Source: Cordia subcordata (taxonomy: Eukaryota; Streptophyta; Magnoliopsida; Boraginales; Cordiaceae). From it: a DNA stretch of 64,000 bases. The stretch is from the NCBI GenBank assembly GCA_028554755.1, contig JAPTOF010000007.1, positions 17,593,001 to 17,657,000 on the forward strand. Direction: 5' to 3'. The notes under the pieces were generated by a model. That model ran no database searches. It had not been told where the DNA came from and saw only the letters and a list, made by a program, of their open reading frames with translations. A program made the translations under genes and the position numbers. The first letter of the stretch is position 1. The number at the start of each line of letters is the position of its first letter. This document shows positions 34,272 to 47,440 of this stretch, piece after piece.

Positions 34272-34664
34272 ATCACAAATATAATGCTATTTGGTTCTTA
34301 ATTAAACTGAAACTAATGTATGTTTTGCAGCTTGAGTTAGATCCAGTAACATCCTTTCTAAAATGAACTCCTTAATATTCAAAAAAATCAATCAAATCTT
34401 TTTTGGGGGTGGGGGATGGGGGGTATGAAGAAATAATTATTTTAAAGGGTTAGGTTCAACCAACCTCAATCGAAAGAAAATCAAATGGAAGAAGATTTTG
34501 AAGCCCTCGGGGGACCATCGAAGTTCAAGAGTCAACAAGTTACACATTTTAAACATTTAACCAACGAGTCAGTTGTTTGATTTGCTATGCCATGTTCTAC
34601 AGGTTAGTGGGTTATTGATAATATTCTCAATCTTGTAGCTTGCTAAAAGAGAAACCCTTGCTAG

Positions 34665-35560
34665 GACTTTTTATTTTATTTTATTTTTTGGTTACAAGGG
34701 AGGCCTAGGGATGGTTATGTAATAATCATTTTAGGAAAAGTAACCCCCTTCTATCATTCTCTAGCAGAGAGCTCAACTGTTCCAGAATCTCAGTAATCGT
34801 TCCTAAACTCAAAGGTCTATCAAGGCTGTAATTAGCCAACCATTTTGCACAATTATTAGCTTCTTATAAATGTATCTCATGAGAAAGCCCCTCTTTCATT
34901 TTAGAATATCTTTACAATCTTTCAATAAAGTTTTAAAAGGACTAAATCGTGGAAGGAGGCCCTTTATCAAAAGATATGTGGCCAAAGAATCAGTCGCATT
35001 GATGAAGTTCTTCAAATTAAAGGACACAGTTAAACGCAAGCCCTCCCATAAGGTGACTAACTCAACTCTACTATTGGTCGTGACACCAAGGTTCACAATA
35101 AATCCGGTCTTCCATTCGCCCTATCATCCCTAAAAAGGCCACCAGCTCCTGCTAATCCCAAATTGCCTTTAGCACAACCGTCTATGTTCAATTTCCATCC
35201 CTTATCTAGCTTGGACCTACCAATCTCAGCTGTGGTCCAAGTTTATAGACCCTTAGTTTGCTGCAAATAACCAAACTTTTGAGAACTCTCTCGCCTGGAT
35301 AATGGTTCTACTCACCACCCCATTAGCTGACAAAACTTTAGTCCCAACAAATATCTTCTCATTCCTCCACCACCATAGATTCCAAAATGCCACAACAAAA
35401 ATAATATTCCAAGACACCCCAAACCGACCTCTCGAGGATTTAATATTTTTCACAATCCTCTTGATAGTGAACTTTATTATCCTCATGGAGATCACATGAT
35501 AGTGAACTAATAACATAAATGTAATCAAATGAATAAACAATTTACCACTATTTGATAATC
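34665..35560 (-). pseudogene. LINE 3' end: RNase H-like region
   Basis: The minus strand carries WNLWWWRNEKIF near 35390-35350, then a C-terminal RNase H-like domain: WKLNIDGCAKGNLG near 35195, LGVTTNSRVELVTLWEGLRL near 35090-35030, and NNCAKWLANYSLD near 34850. This order matches the zf-RVT plus RVT_3 tail of plant L1-type LINEs. An (AAAAT)-type tail lies at about 34668-34688 on the minus strand, as expected for a LINE 3' end. The 5' part is missing and the frame is broken, so it is a dead 5'-truncated copy. Confidence 0.7.
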
Positions 35561-36540
35561 TCTGTAATCATAGTAAAATGAGTTAAATTACAATAACTAA
35601 CCAAAGCATTATAAATCTGTTACAATATTCAACTGACGGAGTCCATTCACACACGACCCGCCAGCCATTGCCAAAGCTTCAGTCTAAGACAACAATTCAC
35701 AAAAAGCATGGCCATGCTTTCCCATGGATAATATGATCACTATGGTGTCCGCATAGGATTGCAGTACCACTTTACCAGCACTCATTAATGCTATAGAGGG
35801 CATTTGAGATTGTTATCACACCTAGAGGTAAATTATTATTGATTGTGAACTTCTGATGCGTACAAATTGAAAGACAGGATATCGGTGTCAGTCCAACTGC
35901 CACTCATTTTTATCTGAATGTGGACCAAGTCACCCCTTTTCCCGTGAACTTTGATCTCCTTGTAACGTTACAAGAAATCAAATAAAGTAATATAATTTGA
36001 AACAAAATAAGTTGGACAATTCAATATTGTTAAATTTCCCGTTATATATAATGAGAATATCAAAATTTGAATCTAAATCTTTCTTGTAACGTGGTAAAAA
36101 AATCCGGAACATGTCGACTCCACCTATTTGTGAAGCCGAACAAAAATAGATTGGGACCGAAGGCTAACCCGGAGGGAACTTGTTACATTTCATGATCAAA
36201 ATTTGACTGTGATACCATTCAGAAATTGACCCAAGAGGGAATCGTTCTCATGCTTACTCTGCGCAGCTGGGTAGCACGGTTTATACAAAATTAGTTGGTG
36301 GACCTAAGTTAATGTTAAAAAAAAATTTAAATTAATATTTTTCATATTTCATTATGTGATAAGATTCTATATTTATTTTAATATAATTAGGTCATATAGT
36401 ATTGTAACTATTAAAACAAAAAAAAATCAGTAATAAAATCTTTCACTTACTTTTAAATTGAACATTATACATTTGCACAAGAACACTATATAAACATATA
36501 AATAAATAAAATATACATATATATAGACACACATATATAT
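35561..36540. other. Intergenic DNA, nothing recognised
   Basis: No coding similarity or element end found. Confidence 0.4.
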
Positions 36541-37365
36541 AACTAAATTGCACGGAACCCCCTTATATTTTGGCATAAGTGTGCGTTTATCCTCTTTGAT
36601 TTAAAAATTAGCTAGTTAGCCCTCTATTCTTCTCAAAAGTGAAACACACATGCCCATTTTTTTAACTCTTTTAGTTTGGCTAACGAAATTGCAAAAAAAC
36701 TAATTTGCCCTTCAAGCTCATAGGCTAATGGGTCACTTATGGCAGTCACAAAGGGGTACGACATACTTATGACAAACCATAAAGAGTGTGGTGCTATTTA
36801 CTCTTTTATTTAATCGGAAACGTAAAGTAATTAATAATTAGCTAATTAATCAATAATTAAATAATTAATTATTAATAATTTAATAATTGATTAATTAATC
36901 AATCAAATAATTAAATAATTAATGAGGCAATGGTTGCACGATCATGATGACAATTGAGATTAATTTTTTTTAAAATTTTTCATTTGCTGATGACAAAAAA
37001 AATATTTACTTATAGTAACAAAATAAAATACAAACATGTTTGTAATATAATTGGTTAAAATATATTTTAAATTAAGGTCAACGGTTCAAGTATTTTCTCT
37101 TACAAATGTTTTTTTTAAAACAAAAAATGAAGGACATTTTGACCAAACTCAAGTTTAACAGCAAAAAAAACTAAGCCCAATCATAGGCCTGGCGCGTGCA
37201 CATTTATCTCTTGTGATACTTGATTAAATCTAATAAAAAAAACAATGGAGGGGGTAATGTACTTCACTTTTGAAAAGTATAAAAGAGTAACTATTTAATT
37301 TTTAAATCACAAGAAAAAAACGTACACTTATAACAAATCGTAAGAAAATTTCAAACAATTTACCC
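36541..37365. mobile_element. Foldback (Mutator-like?) element, about 825 bp
   Basis: Inverted arms of about 120 bp: the left arm contains AAATTGCAC, ATAAGTGTGCGTTTAT, GATTTAAAAATTA and CTCAAAAGTGAA. The reverse complement of the right arm contains AAATTGTTT, ATAAGTGTACGTTTTT, GATTTAAAAATTA and TTCAAAAGTGAA in the same order. TA repeats lie outside both ends, which hides any target duplication. Long imperfect arms suggest a Mutator-type MITE, but this is inference. AATTAATTATTA low complexity fills 36820-36930. Confidence 0.65.
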
Positions 37366-37396
<31 letters not shown>

Positions 37397-39034
37397 ACAT
37401 ACGTAGGATAGCGGATTTTAACAATATCAGAGATATAGATTGATGCAGTTACTAATCTGACAAATAATCCTAAAAAGATCGTGGTAACATAATGATGAGA
37501 CTTTTTCTCTTTTGTCTGCTTGTGAATGATGACTTTTTATTTGTAATTTAGCAATGTTCCAGAGCCTGAATTGACGAGAAGCGCAGGCCCAACCATGAGG
37601 TCGTAATCAGCCAAAGTCCAATCATTTACAACAATACAAGATTAAATAAATTAAACGTATTTATATCCTTCTATTTTATCAAAATTATCTAATTTCTTGT
37701 AATTTTAAAATTCATTAATATTTCTGACATTATAAATAGTATTACTAATATCCCCTTATGTTATATAAATAATGCTGCAGAATTATCCCAAAAATTAGTA
37801 GTTTTGTGCAATGTTTTTAATAATATAAGGAGTTATTAATGAGTTTTGAAATACAAAGTTTTATATGACAAAACACAAGAAGCAAAATGGAACTTAAAAA
37901 AAAAAGAAAAAGATTTTCAATTTCATTCGCTATTTGTAAAACAGTACCTAAACCATGCACTATATTAAAAACACTTATATTATATGCCCATAGATTATAC
38001 TCTGTATTCAAAACTCTTATATTACATATTTAAAAGTTTAACAGCAAGTTCAAAATTTTTAACATGTCTGTAATCTAATATAAGAGTTTTAAACATATAA
38101 TATAAAAATTTTGATTATATATTATAAGAATTTTAAACCCGTGTATTGTTACAAAATATGCGCGTACTGTTCACTCATAGTACGGTGTACAGAAGTCTAT
38201 AGGAGCACCATCCCTATAGAGCACAACAAAACTGCGATTTGTAATAGTATGAATTTGTTTATGACATTACAAGTGAAACTAAAATAATAAAAATAATTTA
38301 TAATTATTCGGACCTATTTGTAATGATAATTTATAAATAATTTAAGAAATCCTCATTCTTTCTAATCAACCTAAATCAAAACGAGAGGCCACCATTCGAT
38401 AGATTTACGTTGTCATTTTAGAGATCGCCAGGCCATACACAAATATATTAATTTATCTTGATATTTTTATTTAAAAAATTACTTAACTCTTAGGATCTGT
38501 TCGGGATAATTAGATAGAGTAATTGATAACGGTTATCTTTTAGCTTATAACAAATAATTATTTAACTAGTTGATTAAACATAATGTATTTAATAAAATTA
38601 GTTGTTGGATTAATAGATGAAACAAATGTCTAAAAAGACATTGAAATTATATTATTATTGTCATAATAATTATAATAATTATTATTATTAGAATATGATA
38701 ATTTAGTTTATAATTAGATGCATGTCTTTTTATAATAATATTTTTTCGTGAAGCATTTATATCAATATTATAAAAAGATATTTTAATATATTCAAAATTT
38801 ATTTTGTGAAAACAAAATAATAAATTGTCTAATAAAGCTTATACTTTTTTTAGTATATTTTGATTTTAGTATATTTTGATGTGGATAGAATTTAAAATTA
38901 ATTTTCCTATGATTTTTTATTTATATTTGTGAAAGAAAAGGATACTTGAAAAAGCTACTTTACTAATTTACTAAACAACAATAACTTGAAAAAAATAGTG
39001 TATTCACTAAAAGTTACTTAAAAGTTGTTTTTAG
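37366..39034. other. AT-rich DNA with repeat remnants
   Basis: At 37930-38190 a repeat series (AACTCTTATATTAC, TTTTAAACATATAATATA) ends with GTACTGTTCACTCATAGTAC. Its inverted form resembles 53000-53050, suggesting the same dispersed family. No gene. Confidence 0.45.
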
Positions 39035-39498
39035 TGTTGCCCATTATGATATATACTTGTACCACATAAAACATTTCAACATTCAAAGACCACCATAGAA
39101 GATCCTAGTTGATTCTTAACATGGTATTAGAATTGAATTTTTGGTCCAATCTCCAGAGGTGTGCACATACCAATTCACGTGTGACTCATTTTACTTATTC
39201 AACGTATACATCTGCTCGCATAGTGGACCATTCCTGCAAGTAGTCTATCAAAGCTGCATCTTGTATGTTCTTAGTTGTGGTGCCCATCCATGTGAGCTAG
39301 TTCCACCAAAGCTGCATCTCATCCATCCAAGTGGTATTGGCACTATTCTAAATTATATGTTCCTTTTAAGTTCTGTTTAAGTTATGCAAACATTATTTTG
39401 AGTCACATGTAAATAAGAGTGTTAATATATACTTGTATCATATAGAAATATATCAAGATTCAAGACCACCTTATTAAACTATTAGGCCACTTCTTACA
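39035..39498 (+). mobile_element. Mini-TRIM candidate (464 bp)
   Basis: Short direct repeats at 39035-39121 (87 bp) and 39420-39498 (79 bp) each start TG and end CA. They share ATATATACTTGTAYCA, ATTCAAGACCACC-like and ATTCTTAACA/CTTCTTACA words. TGGTATTAGAAT directly follows the first copy at 39122-39133, resembling an initiator-Met primer-binding site. No purine tract or target duplication is clear. Confidence 0.55.
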
Positions 39499-39867
39499 TT
39501 GATGAATTAATTTTTGTGATTGAACTCAGTGATCCTTAATGTTGCCAATAGGGTCTAACTATTTTATAATTTTAATTTTCATTACTAGGGGTATTTATTA
39601 ATTCGGGAAACTCAATAAATAAACCAAATTTTCGTGTATAGAGAAATTGGGTTTGGGAAATCGAAGAATTGGAAAAAAAGATCAAGGTTTTAGAAAAATT
39701 TTAGGGAAAATGAGTTGGGGATTAAAATGAATTTTGACTTTTGGTAAAAACCTGATTACCCATTTTTTTAAAAATTTCTACTATATATTAATATAAGTAC
39801 ACACACATATACATATGCATATCTACGTGCGTAAATTAGGTTTCTCTCATGCGGCTAAGAATGTGAG

Positions 39868-41330
39868 GAATTAAGTGTGATGCTCTGGAGAGATGACATG
39901 AAATGTGAGATTGTTAGTGATCATTTCCAATGTTTAACGTTGGGGGCAACGATGCCTTGGTGCAGTAATCAGTTGTTATTCAGTGTGGTTTATGCTAGGC
40001 ATCACAGGACTGATCGCTTCGCCTTGTGGGGTGAACTTGGGCGCATTGCTGCAGTTAACATGCTTCCATGGGCGATTTTAATATTATCCTTAATGCGTCA
40101 GAAAGGAGTTTTGGTGTTTCTCTAGACCAGCTTGCTATGGAGGATTTCTCTAATCATATGGTATCCTGTTGTCTGATTGACATAGGCTATGAAGGGAAAA
40201 AGTATCTGTGGATTAACGAAAGACTTCTTCAAAGACTTTGTCTGATTGACGTAGGCTATGAAGGGAAAAAGTATCTGTGGATTAACAAAAGACTTCTTCA
40301 AAGACTTGATAGAATTGTGTAAATGGGGAATGGGGAAATTTGTTCAGCATGTCCAGAGTCCAGCATTTACAAGGGATGATTTCTCAGATCATTCGCCTTT
40401 GTTGTTCTCGATTGATTTGAACCAAAAGTGGGGTCCTTCTCCCTTTCAGTTCTTGAATGTATGGTGTAAGAGGGGAGATTTTATGGAAATTGTTCAAAGT
40501 TGCTGGGACTTACTGATCTCGTCCATAGATATTACCAAATTCTGGTAGAGATTTCAGCGCCTGAAAGGTAAATTGATGTGGTGGAATAAATTTGGATTTG
40601 GTCATATCAAAGATAAAGTTCAAGAAGTTGAAGCAAAGGTCAAGATGGAGGAGGCTAAATTTGAAGATGGATCTTTCACCAGACCAAAGAGCAGCAGTAA
40701 CTAAAGCAGCAGTTGCGCTCAATTTGGTCCTCGATAGAGAGGATCAATTTTGGAGGCAAAAAGCTGGGTGTAATTGGTTAGCTCAAGGAAAGCGAAATAC
40801 CAGACATTATCATAATCTCTTGGCCAAATGTTGCATCTGGAATAGTATTTGGCCCATAACTTATCTTGGGGGAAAGAAGATTGATGATAAGGAGGAGATT
40901 AAATCTTCGGTTATGTCCTTTTTCTCATCTCTTCTCTCAAAAGTTGTGGATGAATCAGAAGAGCTAGATTGGAATTTGGTACCCAAATTGATCTTGGAGG
41001 TGAATAATGAAGCTCTTAATTGGTGCTCAACTTTGGGAGAAATAAAAGAGGCCGTCTTTTCTAATTGATGAATGGAATGCTGCTGGTTCTGATGGATATT
41101 CATCTTCCTTTTTCATTAAGTGCTGGGAAGTGATTAAATTAGATCTTTTTGAAGCGGTCGTTAGATTCTTCCAAGGGGAAGAATTAACGAGAGGGGTTAA
41201 TGCCACGTCGATCGTTCTCTTGGCTAAAAAAGAAAATGCTATTTGAGGGAGTATTTTTGTCCGATCAACCTTTGTAATGTTTTTTATAAAATTATTTTTA
41301 AGATCCTGGCTAATAGACTTGGTAAACTGT
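39868..41330 (+). pseudogene. LINE ORF2, endonuclease and start of RT
   Basis: The endonuclease remnant includes LFSVVYARHHRTDRFALWGE near 39975 and MGDFNIILNASER at 40068, with the conserved GDFN. Later come FSDHSPLLFSIDL (40380) and a linker leading to RT: FWRQKAGCNWLAQGKRNTRH near 40750, AAGSDGYSSSF near 41080 and ILANRLGKLL near 41305. A 69-bp in-frame tandem duplication lies at 40171-40308. Several stops and frame changes mean it is not functional. Confidence 0.82.
40171..40308 (+). repeat. 69-bp tandem duplication inside LINE ORF2
   Basis: GTCTGATTGACATAGGCTAT at 40171 and GTCTGATTGACGTAGGCTAT at 40240 start two nearly identical 69-bp copies (23 codons) in the endonuclease region. The coding frame is kept. 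Confidence 0.9.
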
Positions 41331-42346
41331 TGTTAGTAAATATGTAGATAAAATAGAACATAAATTAAATTGCAAAATTTTTAGTGACTGGAAAAGCGGA
41401 AATAAACAAAATTAATCGAGGCTCGAGAAACTCGATTTCCTTAAAGAATTTACACCCCTCCACACAGTGCTAAATGTTAAGGCGTATCCTTTTCGGGATA
41501 CAACGACTATACCTCTTAAATGTGATAGCACACCAAAGCAAAAGTCAGCGAACAGGAATTGTAGGACTCTCTCTGTAGGAAGGAATAGGACTGACAAAAT
41601 GCTATAAAGAAATGCATAGTATACTAATACGAATATTGTTGTTATTCAGCATCTTCTGGACTCGGCTATTTATAGGATAACAAAGAAGAACAACCAAATA
41701 AAATGCACTTAAGAGGGGTAATAAACCTATCCCTCCAATTGTCAAAAACGGCCAGAAAACAAGCTTACCCGACCAGATAATAAGCTAAACGTGATTTAAA
41801 CGTGTATAAGTTTAAATCTCGTGCTTAATGTATCAGTTACGTTATGTTTTCTTCAAATATCTTCAGGTGTTTGAGAATTTTCCCAAAAAAGAACAATTCG
41901 AAGTGAAAATCCACACCACACCCACACCCACACCGGCGCCGCGTCCCCGGACTCGGCCCAGTCGTGCCGTGCGGGCACGGGGCACGGTCACGTGTGTGTT
42001 GGATTTAGCACCATGTCCACCGTGTGTAGTATTTCCTCCATATGCCTTGTTGGCATACCTCATAAAGGAATCTATATATAAAGTAAGCAAAAGTTTATTG
42101 ATTTTCCTATGTGGGATACAAACTCATACACAACCAAATCAAACAACCAAACTAATAATACACTCAACTTTGGTTGCTAATTTCTCATTTACCTTTAATC
42201 CGTTTCTAACATGTAAATATATCATGTTAACCCACTCGAAATAAGGAACGTAATGGTACCAACTACTGACCTTTTGACATGCAAGACCCAACTTAAAAAT
42301 TGAGTTAATATTGCTTTGGCTTATGTTAAAGCACTCCAAACTAACA
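41331..42346 (-). repeat. Nested copia 3' LTR (1016 bp)
   Basis: Direct repeat partner of 47441-48431. A GC-rich patch at about 41920-41995 (ACACCCACACCGGCGCCG) contrasts with the AT-rich rest. Short open frames here are LTR sequence. Confidence 0.9.
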
Positions 42347-42935
42347 TTCTTCCACATGAATGAAAATTAGCTGACTGCCATACAAATATGCAAATACAAA
42401 TGTAAGAGAGAGTCCGGAAAGAGATACTACCTCAGGATAGGTAGCTTTTGGCTTTGAACCTTCCTTAGTGAATACTATCGGATTTACTCGTTGACCAGTG
42501 GACTGCATGCCTTGACCTGTTCAGTTTTAGTGCAAACCAAGACAACAGCATACATATAGCATCTCTTAATACACTTCTTGTTCTCACGGTTGTGTTTATT
42601 TCAACCCTGAACAGTTCTCAGTATTCATTAGTACTCAGAGAATTTAGCCTACAATTCTCTTTGGAGCGGCCCCTCCTTACTCATATAGATGATTCTTCGT
42701 GAAGAGTTTCCTGCTATACCCCACTTGGTCTTCCCAAGCTACAAATATCATTAAAAGCTAAGCTTATCCTATACCATACAGGCTACACTGTTTGCTTGCC
42801 ATAGGAATGGGTAAAGAAGGCTTATGCCCCGACAGTGCTTGAATAGAGTCATACACAATCCAGTTTCCCCTTTGAACCAAGATTCAAGGATCTCCTGTTA
42901 GCAAGGTAAGGTTGACAATTATGGTGACCCTTTAG

Positions 42936-45900
42936 TTACTTTATAGGCTTAAAAGCCATCCCACTCGACAACTTAAGAAGTTGTTCTCTATTTACAACTT
43001 TGGTGAGTAGATCTACAATGTTATCCTTAGATTTTACGTAGTCTAAAGGAATAATCCCATTAGAGAGCAACTGCTTAACAGTGTGATGTCGACGGCATAT
43101 ATGCCTAGACTTACTATTATACATAACACTTTGTGCCCTGCTAATCGCTGATTGACTATCACAGTAAATGCTAACAGTAGCTCCAGGCTTTGGCCAATAT
43201 AGAACATCTTCTAAGAATTGTCGAAGCCATTCTGCTTCTTCTCCAACTTTGTCCAAAGCTATAAATTCATACTCCATAGTAGATATGGCTATACATGTCT
43301 GCTTGGAGGATTTCCATGACACAACTGCTCCTACTAAGGTAAAGACGTATTCACTTGTAGATCTTGAATCTTTCATGTTAGATATCCAATTTGTGCCACT
43401 ATATCCTTCTAACCCAGTTGTAAACGTAGTATAGTGTAACGCGTATTTCATGGTTTATCTGAAATATCTTAAGACCCTAACTAGTGTAACCCAATGTTCT
43501 TGACTTGGATTACTAATGTACCTACTTAACATATTTACAGCACAGGCTATGTCGGGTCTTGTACAGTTTCATAATGTACATTAGACTCTCTATGATCCGG
43601 GAATACTCCAATTGAGATACCCTTTCACTCGTATTTTTCTTTAGATGTACACTTATATCTAAAGGAGTCTTTGCAATCTCGGTGTCACCGTTATTATACT
43701 TGTTCAGAATTTTCTCAATGTAATGAGACTGAGACAAGGCTAGACCTTCAGGTGGCTTAATGATTTTTATGCCTAGGATTACATCTGCAACACCCATGTC
43801 TTTCATTTCAAAATTTCGGGAAAGCATCTTCTTTGTAGACACAATCACTTCATTATTTTTTCCTATAACAAGCATGTCGTCTACACAAAGGCAAATAATG
43901 ACAAAATTTTGATCTATTCCTTTCCAATAAAAACACTTGTCACACTCGTTAATTTTGAACCCATTTACAAACATGACTTGATCAAATTTCTCATGCCATT
44001 GCTTAGGTGCTTGTTTTAATCCGTAAAGGGATTTCACAAGCTTACACATTTTTTTCTCTTGACCTGGAACTACACACCCTTCGGGTTATTCCATATAGAT
44101 CTCCTCTTTTAGATCTTTATTCAATAAAGCCATTTTTACATCCATTTGATGTATCTCCAAACTATATACAGCTGCAATAGCTATCAATATTCGAATAGAG
44201 TAATTCTAGTTACCGGTGGATACATGTCAAAATAATCTAGACTCGCCTTTCTATGGCCTTCTATAACCAACAGAGCCTTATATTTGTCTATTGATCCATC
44301 CGCTTTCATCTTCCTTCTGAAAATCCATTTATACCCTAAAGGTTTATTTCCAAGAAGTAGATCCACCAATTCCCATGTATGGTTGTGCATGATGGACTCA
44401 ATCTCACTATTCATCGCTTCTTGCCAAAGAGGTGCCTCAGGAGTAGACATAGCTTCCTTGAAGGTTCTAGGCTCACTTTCTAATTTGAATGTTATAAAGT
44501 CAGGCCCAAAAGACGTGGACGTCCTTGCCCTTTTACAACGCCTAGGTTTATCAGTTATAGCCTCTTTATCTACATCTAAATGGTCAAGAGCTCTCTTAGA
44601 CAAATGTGGTTCAGAAGGCTTCCATTCTTTTGACCTTTTGTATGGAAATGTTGTCTCGAAAAACTCAGCATTCCGAGATTCAATTACTGTATTCTCATGA
44701 ATGTCAGAAATTTTTGATTTATGTACAAAAAATATGTACGCAGCCTGTTCTGCGTATATGCAATGAAAATATAGTCAATTGTTTTTGGTCCTATTTTGAC
44801 CATTTTAAGAGTAGGAACTCCTACCTTAGCTAGACATCCCCATGCTCTCAAATATTTATATGAAGGCAGTCTGCCTTTCCATAATTCATACGGTGTCTTC
44901 TCCAATTTCTTGTGGGGTATTTTGTTCAAAACATGATTTGCAGTCAAAACCACTTCCCCCCACAAGTTCTGAGGTAGACCAGAATTTATCAACAAGGCAT
45001 TCATCATTTCTTTGAGAGTTCTATTTTTGCGTTCAGCAACCCCATTTTGTTATGGAGAATAAGGAGTTGTTGTTTGGTGTATTATCCCTTGTTCAGCACA
45101 ATAAGCTTCAAAAGGATATACATACTCTCCACCCTTATCACTTCTCAACGTTTTGATCTTCTCACCTAGTTGATTTTCTATATCAGCTTGGTATTATTTA
45201 AAAGCCGCCAAAGCCTCATCTTTGGATCTTAGTAAATATACATAACAATACCTTGTGTAATCATCGATAAAAGTTATAAAATATTTTTTACCGCCTCTTG
45301 TTTGCACAAATTTTAGATCACAAATATCACTATGAATCAACCCAAAAGGTTCTTTTGTTCTTTCTATAGATTTGAAAGAAGTTCTAGTGAATTTTGATTC
45401 TACACAAACTTCACATTTTTTATGATTAGAAAAATCCACTCCATGGATTAGTCCCATTTTTACAAGATTGTTTAGAGAATCAAAATTTACGTGTCCAAAT
45501 CTCTCAAGCCATAAAGTAGGAGATTCAAAGAAGTAAGCAGAAGGAACAATTTTATTTATCTCATTCTGGCCAGAAAACCCAGCAATTACATTTTCTTTTG
45601 GGATTTGGGCTTTAACACTTAGGTTATACATCTCCTCATAGAGATAGCCCTTACCCACAACATCATATCCCTTCTTGATTACAACTTTATCAGCACTAAA
45701 CAGCATAGAGAGTCTGGCTTTACCTAACAAAGAATCGGACACCAGATTTTTCCTAATCTCAGAAACATGCAGAACATTCTTAAGCGTCAGCTTAACACCA
45801 GAGGTCATTTCTATAACCAGGTTTCTTGTACCTACCACTTGGGAAGTTGCAAAATTTCCCATGTACAAGACTTTTTTCCCGAAGTTGGCTGTGTAGGAAG

Positions 45901-47236
45901 ATAATAGCCTTTTCTCATAACAAACGTGTCTAGTTGCCCCTGTTTCAATGAACCATTGTTTAGGATTACCCACCATGTTCACTTCTGACACCACCGCTGA
46001 AATATTTAGATCAAACACGTCGCCTTCTAGGTCTTCCACAACATTTGCTAAGGCTTTTCTCTTTCACAACCTGCAGTCCTTCGCCTTGTGACCAGTTTTG
46101 TCACAGACATCACACGTCCCATTGAATTGCTTCTTGTCAGCCTTGGGTTTCCCAGCAACTGTCTTCCCTTTTTGCCCACGATTAGCTTGACTGGTGAACT
46201 ACCTATTTTTGTTGGGATTTGGACCATGTTCCACCATGTAGGCCTTAGAGTTTATTCCACCATGCATGCCCTATTTGCTAGTTGAATAGTTTTCTTCCTC
46301 AATTCTAAGCCGCAGGATTAAGTTTTTCATCATCATCTCCTGTTGCTTGTGTTTGAGGTGATTTTTGAACTCTTTCCAACCAGGGGTCAATTTATCTATT
46401 AAGGTAGATACCTGGAATTGTTCAACCTGTGGCATCCCTTCAGCATGGAGCTCTTAGATGATCAGCTGGTATTCTTGCACCTGTGACATCATTGGTTTAG
46501 AATCTTTCATAGAGAATTCTAGAAATCTAATCACTACGAAATTCTTTGTGCTTGCACTTTCTAGCTCATACTTATCCTCTAATGACATCCACATTTTCTT
46601 AGCCATTTTATATTTAGCATGTACTTTATACGAGGAAGTTTCTAAACAATTCAAAATATAATTCTGGCAAAGAAAATCGCTGTGTTTCCAAGCATCCACA
46701 GCCGCCACTGTTTGTATATCTGGGTTGTCCTCTAAGGATTGAGGATCTTGCTTCACATACATGAATAGCCCCAAAATCGTTAGATAAAACTCCACTTAGA
46801 GCTGCCACGTTTTAAAGTCTTTTCCAGAAAACTTTTCTGGCTTCTCAGCATGTGGAGGTGGAGGTGCATAGTTGGTTGTCCCAAATACAGGCTTGCCTCC
46901 AAAAGCATTGCTCGGACCAGCAATATTTGCAGCTTCCCCAAAGCCACTGCTTGAACCAGCAACATTGTTGGCTTAACCAAAAGAACTAAAAGCTGATCCA
47001 GTCACGGCTCCAAATCTACTGGATCCCTGCACAGTCATATTAGTTGTTGGAGTAATTCCAACATTCCCAGTCATGGTAACTCCAACTGGGGTGTTCCCAG
47101 CAATCACAGTAACATTCGGGGTAACAATGGAGACCCCTGTCACACTTGTTCCAACAGTCCAAGTTTGGATGTTGTCCACAAATTAGACTTCATCGTTATT
47201 CCCAGTTTGAGTTTGATTTTTGTTATTTCTAGACAT
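42936..47236 (-). pseudogene. Nested copia gag-pol polyprotein remains
   Basis: Minus-strand order: gag begins near 47236 (MSRNNKNQTQ) and includes a UBN2-like domain (46454-46795). A zinc knuckle lies near 46110. Protease near 45950 reads WFIETGATRHVC, where the usual catalytic Asp of DTGA is Glu. GAG-pre-integrase lies near 45510 and integrase near 45290-44700 (KYFITFIDDYTRY). RT at 44600-43500 has LYGLKQAPKQWHEKFD and the catalytic CVDD (commonly YVDD). RNase H at 43451-42936 has [12 protein letters not shown] and ends MAFKPIK. In-frame stops separate the parts, so no protein is made. Confidence 0.88.
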
Positions 47237-47440
47237 GATTGAAAGCTTATATTATAATGGTTTTCTGCACTCAACCAATCAAAAGTCAATAGACCAGTAC
47301 AACAAATAATATAACCGGGTTGACAACAGAATACGAAATTCTAATTTCTATTCAAAATAGATTTGAAAATTGTACGCAACAGATCCCACAGCTTATCAAA
47401 CTCGAAGAAATTTAGAATAATAAATTAAATCCTTTAAGAC

